Positions 1 to 8,332 of a DNA stretch of 64,000 bases are shown piece by piece (position 1 is the first letter of the stretch; every line of letters starts with the position of its first letter). The stretch is from an uncultured Sterolibacterium sp. (GTDB lineage Bacteria > Pseudomonadota > Gammaproteobacteria > Burkholderiales > Rhodocyclaceae). The stretch lies in NCBI GenBank assembly GCA_903904605.1, contig CAIVDC010000076.1:1-64000 (forward strand), read 5' to 3'. Position numbers and translations under genes: made by a program. The notes under the pieces are model-generated. The model saw nothing but the letters and a program-made list of their open reading frames with translations. It made no database searches and had not been told where the DNA came from.

Positions 1-106
1 CGTCGATCTGGTAGGGCTCCGCCGCCCCAGCCAATGCCGACAGCCCCGCAAAAAATGAAAACATCAGTGCCGCGACCATCGTCGATCCCTGCCTAAGCTT
101 GTTCAT
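1..106 (-). CDS. Periplasmic substrate-binding protein, N-terminus only (runs off window)
   Basis: Reverse strand reads MNKLRQGSTMVAALMFSFFAGLSALAGAAEPYQID: signal peptide plus the start of a Liv-type SBP; strong GGAGGAG Shine-Dalgarno upstream of the ATG. Confidence 0.6.
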   Translation of the reverse strand, partial: MNKLRQGSTMVAALMFSFFAGLSALAGAAEPYQID

Positions 107-413
107 AGCGACTCCTCCTCCGGTTCCGCGGCGCCTGCCGCGTGCTTGTTGTCATCGCGCTTGCCGCTTCCCGGCAATGCGCTGGAATCGCAGTTACCGC
201 TATCCGGCTTGGCGCGTGTTCGCACGCTGCAGCGATGTGAGACATGCGAGGCGGAACTTTGCGACAGGGCCCACTAAACATCCAGAAGTATTTTCGTAGG
301 AGAGCCCAAAGATTCCGCTACTGGATTACCTGGGCAAGCTGAGCTTTAATCGCCGGACTCAGCCTTGCCGGCATCAGCCGGTGTCCAGGAAACAAGAATC
401 GGGAGGAAGCAAG

Positions 414-1406
414 ATGTCCAAGCTCAATCTGTCGATCGCCATCGGCAACTATGATCGCACCCGTCCTTTGCTCGACGGCGCAGTCACGATCGATGGCGTG
501 GATCCCACCTATCTGGCCCTGGAACCGGAAGAAATCTTCTTTCGCGCCTTCCGCCATGTCGATTTCGATGTCTGCGAACTGTCCCTCTCCAGCTTTACCG
601 TCAAGACCGCGAGGGGGGACAATCCCTATGTCGGCGTTCCCGTTTTTCCCTCCCGCGCATTTCGCCATACCTCGATCTACATTCGCACCGACCGCGGCAT
701 CAACAGCCCCGCCGACCTTAAGGGACAGCGCATCGGCATCCCCGAGTACCAGCTGACCGCCTGCGTCTGGGCCCGCGCGATCCTGGAAGACGATTACGGC
801 CTGAAGCCTTCCGACGTGATCTGGGTGCGCGGCGGCGAAGAAGACCCGGGCCGACCCGAGAAGATTCCCCTGAACCTGCCAGCGGATATCCGGCTCGAGC
901 AGGCGCCCGAGGGCACCACCTTGAACGCCCTGATCGCCGCCGGGGAGATCGACGGCATCATCGCCCCTCGGGCGCCGTCATGCTTCGATCAAGGCCATCC
1001 CCATGTCGGCTGGCTGTTCCCCGACACCATGGCAACGGCCAAGGACTACTTCCGGCGGACCGGCGTCTTTCCGATCATGCACATGCTGGGAATCCGGCGG
1101 GAACTGGTGGAAAGACATCCCTGGCTGCCCGGAACCCTGCTCAAGGCGTTCGAACAGGCCAAGACCGCGGGCTACGCCCATCTTGCCGACACCGCCGCGA
1201 CAAAAGTGGCCCTACCCTTCGTCGAGGAACAGTTGAAAGCCGCGCGCGATCTGATGGGGGCGGACTTCTGGTCCTATGGTCTGGACGCCAACAGGAAAGT
1301 CCTGGATACCTTTCTCCATCACCACCATGCCCAGGGTCTGTCTATCCGGCGCGTCAAGCCTGAGGAACTGTTTCATCCATCGAGCCTGGAGACGACCAAG
1401 ATCTGA
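414..1406 (+). CDS. 4,5-dihydroxyphthalate decarboxylase-like / ABC SBP-like protein
   Basis: MSKLNLSIAIGNYDRTRPLLDGAV...DFDVCELSLSSF...; RBS GGGAGGAAG before ATG at 414; typical of the family. Confidence 0.75.
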   Translation: MSKLNLSIAIGNYDRTRPLLDGAVTIDGVDPTYLALEPEEIFFRAFRHVDFDVCELSLSSFTVKTARGDNPYVGVPVFPSRAFRHTSIYIRTDRGINSPADLKGQRIGIPEYQLTACVWARAILEDDYGLKPSDVIWVRGGEEDPGRPEKIPLNLPADIRLEQAPEGTTLNALIAAGEIDGIIAPRAPSCFDQGHPHVGWLFPDTMATAKDYFRRTGVFPIMHMLGIRRELVERHPWLPGTLLKAFEQAKTAGYAHLADTAATKVALPFVEEQLKAARDLMGADFWSYGLDANRKVLDTFLHHHHAQGLSIRRVKPEELFHPSSLETTKI

Positions 1407-1499
1407 AGGCCGCCCTGACCTGGCTTGCGCCTGAAACCGCGCTTCGCCGCTGGCCGGTCCCGGGAATGGCAGAAGGTGGTCGGCGCCCCGCCGCGGCTA

Positions 1500-2525
1500 T
1501 CAGCCGTTGGGCAGATAGTCGGCGTGATATCGGGCAAGGGGGCCTATGGCATCCTTCAACAGCACAATCATGTCCTGGATCAGCAGGGAGAGGGCGGCTT
1601 CATTGAAGAATGGCGGCCTCCCCGTGGGGCGGAAAAGATAGAGCGTGCGGGTGATTGCCGGTTCGACGAGACGTCGCCCAACCAGCGCACCACGCTTGAT
1701 TTCGTTGATCGCGGTGCCATAGGGCATGATGCATGCCGCCAATCCGCGCAAGGCGATGTCGCGCAAGGCTGGAATCGACTGCACCTCAAACATCATGGGC
1801 ACCGGCAAGCCCATCCTGGCCGCCGCAGCTTCGGTCAGGTGGCGCACCATGTCGCGTTTGCCCGTGAGCGCGAGATTGTGCGTCATCGCCTCGGCGAAGG
1901 TGATCGGATCTTCCGAATCGGAAAGTTGCGGGGCGGTCAGGAAGAGCAAGTCTTCATCCAGTACCGCCGTCTTGCTTGGCCCGGGACGATCCGCCAGGTC
2001 GTAGGCGAGAGCAAGGTCCAGCTTGCCGTCTGTCATCGCCTCGACCAGTTCGTAACTGACGTCCTCCACCAGGCTGAGGAACACGCCGGGAACGCGTTCG
2101 CGCGCCTGAACCAGCAGTTCGGAGCCGAGAACCTGAATGATGCTGGGGGTCAGGCCCAGAGTCACGATCTCGCGCGCGACTCCGCCCAGGCGCGCTACTT
2201 CCTGTTCGGTATCGGAGATCAGTTGCATGATCCTGAGGGCGCGTTCAAAGAGAAGACTGCCGGCCTCGGTAGGCGCGACCCCTCGCGAATGCCGCACCAG
2301 CAGGGGCACGCTGAAGCTCTCTTCCAGTTGGCGCATTTGTTGCCCCAATGCCGGCTGCGCAATGTGCAACTGTTCGGCCGCCTTGGTCAGGTTTCCGACC
2401 TCGACGACCTTGCAGAAGTTTCGGAGTTTTTTTAGATTGATTTTCTCTCTCCGAAGTTCCCGCCGCCAAGCGCATGCAAATGTCCCAATCGAATCACCAG
2501 CAGATCCTGGCGGCCAGGCCGTCAA
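1500..2525 (-). CDS. LysR-family transcriptional regulator (true start probably internal, near INLKKLRNFCKVVEV)
   Basis: N-terminal HTH (LRNFCKVVEVGNLTKAAEQLHIAQPALGQQMRQLEE) plus effector domain. Confidence 0.85.
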   Translation of the reverse strand: MTAWPPGSAGDSIGTFACAWRRELRREKINLKKLRNFCKVVEVGNLTKAAEQLHIAQPALGQQMRQLEESFSVPLLVRHSRGVAPTEAGSLLFERALRIMQLISDTEQEVARLGGVAREIVTLGLTPSIIQVLGSELLVQARERVPGVFLSLVEDVSYELVEAMTDGKLDLALAYDLADRPGPSKTAVLDEDLLFLTAPQLSDSEDPITFAEAMTHNLALTGKRDMVRHLTEAAAARMGLPVPMMFEVQSIPALRDIALRGLAACIMPYGTAINEIKRGALVGRRLVEPAITRTLYLFRPTGRPPFFNEAALSLLIQDMIVLLKDAIGPLARYHADYLPNG

Positions 2526-2691
2526 TGGAAACCATTGTACTGCACCCGCTTGCGGACGATTGACTTGCCGCCATGGAGAGCGCCATCTGCCTGGTCATCG
2601 CCTTGTCCGGAAGAAAGGCGACCGGCCGGGCAAGAGGGGATGGCCGTTGCCCGGCCGCGATCGGCGCACCGGCTGCCGATCCGCGTGATGC

Positions 2692-3405
2692 CTACGCCAG
2701 CGACCCGGACAGACCCAGGCAGGAGGCCATCAATTCGGGATTGCCCGACAGTTCGATCGAGCGGCCGTCAAAGATGGCGCGCCCGCGATCCAGCACGATG
2801 GTTCGCGGCGCGAATTCGAGCGCCATCAAGGCATATTGCTCGACCAGCACGATGACCAGGCCGCCCGCCGACCGGAGCGTATGCAGCACCTTCAGAATCT
2901 GGTCGATGATCACCGGCGCCAAGCCTTCCATCGGTTCATCCAGCAACAGGACGCTGGGGTTGCCGACCAAGGCCCTGCCGATGCTGAGCATCTGCTGCTC
3001 GCCGCCCGAAATTTCGTCGCCGCGGTTGCGGCGCCGGCCGGCAAGATTGGGGAACAGTTCGAAGATTGCCTCGACCGTCCAGCGGCCGCTGCGGGCGGAT
3101 ATTCTGAGATTCTCCTCTATCGTCAGCGTGCCGAAAATATCCCGCTCCTGCGGCACATAGCCGATCCCCGACAAGGCCCGACGATAGCTCGGCAGGCGGC
3201 CGATCGATTCTCCCTTGAGGTGCACTTCCCCGCGATGCAGGCGGGTCTGGCCCACGATCGTCTTCATCAGCGTGCTCTTGCCTACGCCGTTGCGGCCAAG
3301 CACGGCGAGAACCTCGCCGGCCTGAAGCGCGAGCGAAAGATTCTCGATGATCACGGTGGGGCCGTAACCTGCCGTAACGTCGCAAAGATCAAGAACGGCG
3401 CTCAT
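2692..3405 (-). CDS. livF: Branched-chain amino acid-type ABC transporter ATP-binding protein
   Basis: Walker A GRNGVGKST, signature SGGEQQ, LivF-like end. Confidence 0.88.
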   Translation of the reverse strand: MSAVLDLCDVTAGYGPTVIIENLSLALQAGEVLAVLGRNGVGKSTLMKTIVGQTRLHRGEVHLKGESIGRLPSYRRALSGIGYVPQERDIFGTLTIEENLRISARSGRWTVEAIFELFPNLAGRRRNRGDEISGGEQQMLSIGRALVGNPSVLLLDEPMEGLAPVIIDQILKVLHTLRSAGGLVIVLVEQYALMALEFAPRTIVLDRGRAIFDGRSIELSGNPELMASCLGLSGSLA

Positions 3406-4154
3406 GATCGCTCCCCGAGATAGACATCCCGAACACTCTGGTCGGCGGCGATCTCGGCGGGGGATCCCTCGACGAGTATCGCTCCCTGGACGAGCACGGT
3501 GATGCGTTGCGCGAAACGGAACACCAGATCCATGTCGTGGTCGATCAGGAGAACGGCGATATCGCTGGGCAGTGCCTTGACGATGTCGAGAATGAGGTCC
3601 CGCTCGGATGTCGGAATACCGGCGGCGGGCTCGTCCAGGAGCAGGACTTTGGGCTCCAGTGCCAGCGCCACGGCTATCTCGATCAGGCGCTGCTGGCCAT
3701 AGGGAAATTGTTGCACGCTCGTCGCGGCCGCACCCAGCAAGCCGACTTTTTCCAGAAGTTCGTCGGCCCGGTCGTGCAAGGAACCGTAGGAGCGGGCACT
3801 GCGCAGGATATGCATGCCGAAGCCGGCACTTTCCGCCAAGGCGAGAAATATGTTTTCGTGCGCAGTCAGGGCCGGGAAAAGGGAGGTGATTTGGAATGTG
3901 CGTCCTATTCCCAACTTGCTGCGGGTGGCCTCGTCGGCTCGGCTGACATCGATGCCGTTGAGAAATACATTCCCCGTCGTGGGGCGCAGACGCCCGCTCA
4001 GGAGGTTGACGAACGTGGTCTTGCCGGCGCCGTTCGGTCCGATCAGGGCCCGCCGCTCTCCGCGCATCAGGGACATATTCACGTTGCGGGTCACCGCGAT
4101 GGGACCGAACGCCTTGTTCAGTTCGCGGGCTTCAAGAACCGGCAGCTCGCTCAT
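3402..4154 (-). CDS. livG: Branched-chain amino acid-type ABC transporter ATP-binding protein
   Basis: MSELPVLEARELNKAFGPIAVTRNV..., GPNGAGKTT; the 882-aa ORF in the track is a frame-open extension upstream of this start. Confidence 0.88.
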   Translation of the reverse strand: MSELPVLEARELNKAFGPIAVTRNVNMSLMRGERRALIGPNGAGKTTFVNLLSGRLRPTTGNVFLNGIDVSRADEATRSKLGIGRTFQITSLFPALTAHENIFLALAESAGFGMHILRSARSYGSLHDRADELLEKVGLLGAAATSVQQFPYGQQRLIEIAVALALEPKVLLLDEPAAGIPTSERDLILDIVKALPSDIAVLLIDHDMDLVFRFAQRITVLVQGAILVEGSPAEIAADQSVRDVYLGERS

Positions 4155-5155
4155 CCGGGTCTCCTTCGGCAGCAGGCATGGAAGCCCCGCTCCGCCAGGC
4201 TCAAGACTCCGCCGCGGGCGAACAGCACCAGGATCAGCAGAATGATTCCTTGCCAAAGAAACCAGTTTGTCGGATCGCGCTTCGCGAGATAGTCCTGGGC
4301 GAACATGTAGATCGGCACACCGAACATCGCTCCGTAAAGACGTCCCGAACCTCCCAGGATAAGCATGATCAGCACGGCACCCGAAAGCTCGAAACTCAGC
4401 GAGTTGAGCGCCACGAACCCCGTGCATTGAGCCTGCACCGCGCCGGCCAGGCCGGCCAGCGTCGAGGCGATGGTATAGGCGGTCAAACGGCGCCGGTAGT
4501 TGTGGCAGCCGATCGCGGACATGCGCAGATCGTTTTCGCGAAGTCCGCGCAGCGACCAGCCAAATGGCGAGTTGACCACCCGCCGCAAGAAAATGAAGGT
4601 GAGAAAAAGCATGACGAAGCTGTAGAAGAACGCAGTCGTGCCTCGGAAGTCGAACTCCCAGAGGCCCAGCAGGGGCGAAAAAACCACGCCCTGAAGGCCG
4701 TCGTCGCCGCCGGTGATGCCGGTCGCCTTGTTGGCGATTTCGTAGAGGAACATTCCCGACGCGACGGAAAGCATCAGAAAGGCGAGCCCCTTGGTTCGCA
4801 GCATCAAGGAGCCGAAGAACAGGCCGATGCAGCCCGCTGCAACCATGGCGATAACGGCGGTCATGGTCGGGTCCGTGATCCACCCCCTCGCGGCGAGGAT
4901 GCCCGCCACGTAAGCGCCGGTACCGAACTGTGCGGCATGCCCGAGAGTGACGATTCCCGTATAGCCCACGAGCAGATCCAGGGACATGGCGAACAGGATC
5001 ATCACGAAGATCTGCGTCAGAAGGGGGGCATACTGAGGCGCGGCAGCATAGGTTCCGAGCGCCAGGAGCCACGGAACAGCTTCCAGCCACCTCTTTGACG
5101 CAGGAATTGCCGGCATTCCCTTGCCCGGCAAAGCCGTATCGGTCGGACGGGTCAT
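4151..5155 (-). CDS. livM: Branched-chain amino acid-type ABC transporter permease
   Basis: Polytopic; LDLLVGYTGIVTLGHAAQFGTGAY motif. Confidence 0.88.
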   Translation of the reverse strand: MTRPTDTALPGKGMPAIPASKRWLEAVPWLLALGTYAAAPQYAPLLTQIFVMILFAMSLDLLVGYTGIVTLGHAAQFGTGAYVAGILAARGWITDPTMTAVIAMVAAGCIGLFFGSLMLRTKGLAFLMLSVASGMFLYEIANKATGITGGDDGLQGVVFSPLLGLWEFDFRGTTAFFYSFVMLFLTFIFLRRVVNSPFGWSLRGLRENDLRMSAIGCHNYRRRLTAYTIASTLAGLAGAVQAQCTGFVALNSLSFELSGAVLIMLILGGSGRLYGAMFGVPIYMFAQDYLAKRDPTNWFLWQGIILLILVLFARGGVLSLAERGFHACCRRRPG

Positions 5156-5158
5156 CTG

Positions 5159-6028
5159 CTATCCCTTGCGGCGGCTGACAATCCCCTGGGGGCGCCAACG
5201 TAACAATAGAAAGACGAAGGCGAAGACGAAGATCATGCCCGCCTCGGGCATGATGTACTTGGTCGCCGTGTCGGCCAGGCCTATGATCAGGGAGGCATAG
5301 AGGGGGCCCTTGATGCTCCCCAGGCCGCCTACCGCGACGACGATCAGAAAGAAAATGATGTATTGCAGCGGGTAACCGGGGCTGATCGCCAGTATTTCGG
5401 CACCGAGACCTCCGCCCAGGGCAGCCAAGCCGGTCCCCAGGCCAAAGGTGAGGGCAAACAGGCGATCGGTGTTGATGCCGACGGCTTCGGCCATTGCGTG
5501 ATCCTCCACCGCCGCGCGGACTCTGGCGCCGAACAAGGTGCGATCGAAGCCCAGCCATAAGGCGGCCGCAACAACACTGCCGAAGACGAGCAAGAACAGG
5601 CGGTAGGTCGGAATCGTGGCGCCGATCAAATCGATATGTCCGTGAAGATACTTCGGCAACGCGATCGGCTGCGCCAGCGGCCCCCAAAAGATGCGGGCGA
5701 TGGCTACCGAAATGAAGATCAGGGCCATCGAGAACAGCACCTGATCCAGTTCGGTGGCGCCATACAGCCGCCGGTAGAGCAGGCGCTCCAGGACGAAGCC
5801 GAGCACGGTTACCATGATGCAGGCTGCCAGCAGCGCGGGAAAGAACGGCACGCCCAGAGAGTTCATCAAGGTCACGGTCGCATAGCCGCCCAGCATCGCG
5901 AATACACCATGCGCCAGGTTCACAAAACCCATCAGCCCCATGGTGATCGAAAGCCCGACCGAGGTCATGTACAGAATCATCCCGTACGACAGACCGAAAA
6001 ACAGAATGTTGATCAGGGTCGATGACAT
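5159..6028 (-). CDS. livH: Branched-chain amino acid-type ABC transporter permease
   Basis: GLSITMGLMGFVNLAHGVFAMLGGY motif; LivH-like. Confidence 0.88.
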   Translation of the reverse strand: MSSTLINILFFGLSYGMILYMTSVGLSITMGLMGFVNLAHGVFAMLGGYATVTLMNSLGVPFFPALLAACIMVTVLGFVLERLLYRRLYGATELDQVLFSMALIFISVAIARIFWGPLAQPIALPKYLHGHIDLIGATIPTYRLFLLVFGSVVAAALWLGFDRTLFGARVRAAVEDHAMAEAVGINTDRLFALTFGLGTGLAALGGGLGAEILAISPGYPLQYIIFFLIVVAVGGLGSIKGPLYASLIIGLADTATKYIMPEAGMIFVFAFVFLLLRWRPQGIVSRRKG

Positions 6029-6077
6029 CCCCGGCCTCCCGCGCCGTCAATGATCCGCTTCGCGCATTTCGTCCCGA

Positions 6078-7298
6078 TCAGGGCTTCGCCTTGAACTGCT
6101 TTTCGGGATCGCCAGTCGCAGCCAGCGTCTCGATTTCGATGTTGGCCAGATGGCCATCCCGTTCCTCGACGCGGCGGACATATTCATGCTGGACGATTTC
6201 CCCCGTTTCCGGCTCGATATGTATCGGTCCCCGGGGACTGTCGGGGTTACTCCAATTACGCAGATAGGCCATTGTGGCATCCGGCGTCATTTTGCCTTTC
6301 TGCGCACGGACGGCATCGAAGATCGCCTTCATCCCGTCCCAGCCGCCCACGGAAAAGAAGCTCGGGGTCGAGTTGGCGCCATATTCCCGCTTCCACGCGG
6401 CGACAAAATCCAGGTTCGCCTTGCGGGTGGCCGCCGCGGAATAGTGATGGACGGTGATCACGCCCAAAGGCGCGCGCCCCATGTTCGGGAGCTCCTCGTC
6501 GGTGGTGATGTCGCCCGTTCCGATCACTTTTATTTTCGACGTGGTGATCCCTATGTCGGCAATGGCCTTCATGAAGGCGGTCGCTGCCGGTCCGCCCGGA
6601 TTGAAGAGAAAGAGCAGGTCCGGATTGGCTTCCTTCACTTTCAGCAGGTAGGGCAGATAGTCGGTCGTCTTCATGGGGACCCGCACCGAACTCATTACCT
6701 TGCCGCCGCCCGCGGTAAAGCCCTTGATGAAAGCGGCCTCGGCATCGTGCCCGGCGGCGAAGTCGCTGACCAGCGTGTACGCGGTCTTATAACCCTTTTT
6801 CGCCGCCCATTGGCCGAGCGGATAGCTTGATTGCCACACCGTGAAGGACGTGCGGATGACATAGGGCTCCTGCCATGTCACATTGCTGCCGCCGGCACCC
6901 ATCACGACGTAGGGCATTTTCGCCTGCTTGCTCAAGGCCTCGATCGCCATGGTGTTGGGGGTCCACTGACCGCCCGTCAGAATATTGACCTGATCGCGTA
7001 CGATCAACTCTTGTGCCAGGCGCTTCGCAAGGTCGGGATTGATCCCCGTATCGTCGCGCTTGATGATCTCGACGGTCGTCCCGGCAGGCAATTCCTTTCC
7101 GTGCAACTTGACGTAAAGGCTTGCCCCGCGATCGATCAACTCGCCCAGTGACGCATTCGGACCGGAGTAGGTCAGGATCATGCCGACCTTGACCGCTTCG
7201 GCGTTGGCAACGCCTGGAAGCGAAACGGCTGTCACGATGCAGGCGAACGAAGACACCAGGGCCTTGCGCAGTGCTGACTTCGAATAAAGCTTCTCCAC
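6078..7298 (-). CDS. Liv-type ABC transporter substrate-binding protein (likely GTG start)
   Basis: Signal peptide (VEKLYSKSALRKALVSSFACIVTAVSLPGVANA) then KVGMILTYSGPNASLGE, Peripla_BP_6-like. Confidence 0.85.
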   Translation of the reverse strand: MEKLYSKSALRKALVSSFACIVTAVSLPGVANAEAVKVGMILTYSGPNASLGELIDRGASLYVKLHGKELPAGTTVEIIKRDDTGINPDLAKRLAQELIVRDQVNILTGGQWTPNTMAIEALSKQAKMPYVVMGAGGSNVTWQEPYVIRTSFTVWQSSYPLGQWAAKKGYKTAYTLVSDFAAGHDAEAAFIKGFTAGGGKVMSSVRVPMKTTDYLPYLLKVKEANPDLLFLFNPGGPAATAFMKAIADIGITTSKIKVIGTGDITTDEELPNMGRAPLGVITVHHYSAAATRKANLDFVAAWKREYGANSTPSFFSVGGWDGMKAIFDAVRAQKGKMTPDATMAYLRNWSNPDSPRGPIHIEPETGEIVQHEYVRRVEERDGHLANIEIETLAATGDPEKQFKAKP

Positions 7299-7369
7299 GG
7301 TTCTCTCTCTCCATTGCTTTGTAAAAATCTGAATCGTTCTTTGAAACCTGGGGCTTCTGGTCCGGGCCC

Positions 7370-8284
7370 TCATAGTCGGTTCATCGTGGCTTCTGCCTTG
7401 AGCTCCTCCAGGAAGGCGAGGCATACGGGAGACAGTTCGTGCTTCGAGCGATAGATGACGGCGACGTGCCATGACGGCATTGCCGATTGCATCAGCAAGG
7501 GCGAAATGCCCCAGCGTATGGCGCGATCGGAAAAAAGCTGCTTGGGCACCAGGGTGACATAATCGCCGCGCTCGGCAAGCGCCACGGCGCAAGCGAACGA
7601 GGAGCATTCGATGGTGCTGAGGGGAGGCTCCAGGCCGGCGGAAATGAAGGTCTGCTCGAAAATGTCCAGCCCGCTGCGGCCGCGGCGATAGATCACCCAG
7701 TCGGCGTTGACCAGGTCGGAGAGCTTCATTCGACGATGTTCAAAGGAGTGCCCGGTGCGGACTGCGGGCGTCACGGTATCCTTCAGGAGCAGTTCGAAGG
7801 TGACCCCCTCGTCCCCGGATCCTTCGGGAACAAGACAGACTGCAAAATCGACCGCGCCGGTGCGGACCGCCTGGAGGATATCCGGGTAGACGCCTTCGTG
7901 GATCTGGATCGACACTTTCGGCCTGGTGCGCTTGAAGCTCAGGATCGATCTCGGCAGGAGCGACATGCCCACCGTCGGCGAAGTCACCACCTTGATTTCG
8001 CCTATGCCCGAACCGCGTATGTTGTCGATGTCGTTTCGAGCCTCTCTCAGTTCGGACTCGATGCTCTTTGCCCGCGCAATCAGGGCATGCCCGGCGGCGG
8101 TCGGAACGACCCCGTGCGAAGCCCGGTGCAGTAGCTCCGCCCCCACCGCTTCTTCGAGCTGCTGAATGCTCTTCGTTACCGAGGACTGCGAGAGAAAGAG
8201 CCTTCTCGAGGCCTGGCGCACCGTGCCCGCCTCGGCGACGGCGATCAGGTGGCGAAGCTGGCTGAGTTTCACTGGCGAAGTCAT
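7370..8284 (-). CDS. LysR-family transcriptional regulator
   Basis: MTSPVKLSQLRHLIAVAEAGTVRQASRRLFLSQSSVTKSIQQLEE HTH. Confidence 0.85.
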   Translation of the reverse strand: MTSPVKLSQLRHLIAVAEAGTVRQASRRLFLSQSSVTKSIQQLEEAVGAELLHRASHGVVPTAAGHALIARAKSIESELREARNDIDNIRGSGIGEIKVVTSPTVGMSLLPRSILSFKRTRPKVSIQIHEGVYPDILQAVRTGAVDFAVCLVPEGSGDEGVTFELLLKDTVTPAVRTGHSFEHRRMKLSDLVNADWVIYRRGRSGLDIFEQTFISAGLEPPLSTIECSSFACAVALAERGDYVTLVPKQLFSDRAIRWGISPLLMQSAMPSWHVAVIYRSKHELSPVCLAFLEELKAEATMNRL

Positions 8285-8332
8285 GGCGTATCCGCAAGGC
8301 ACAATGGACTGTGCACTATAGCTCGCCATCGA

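Noticed and set aside
4155-6050. Upstream part of the 882-aa ORF (3402-6050) as a large fusion with LivG
   Set aside because: The upstream portion is an alternative frame through livM and livH; LivG has its own ATG at 4154.
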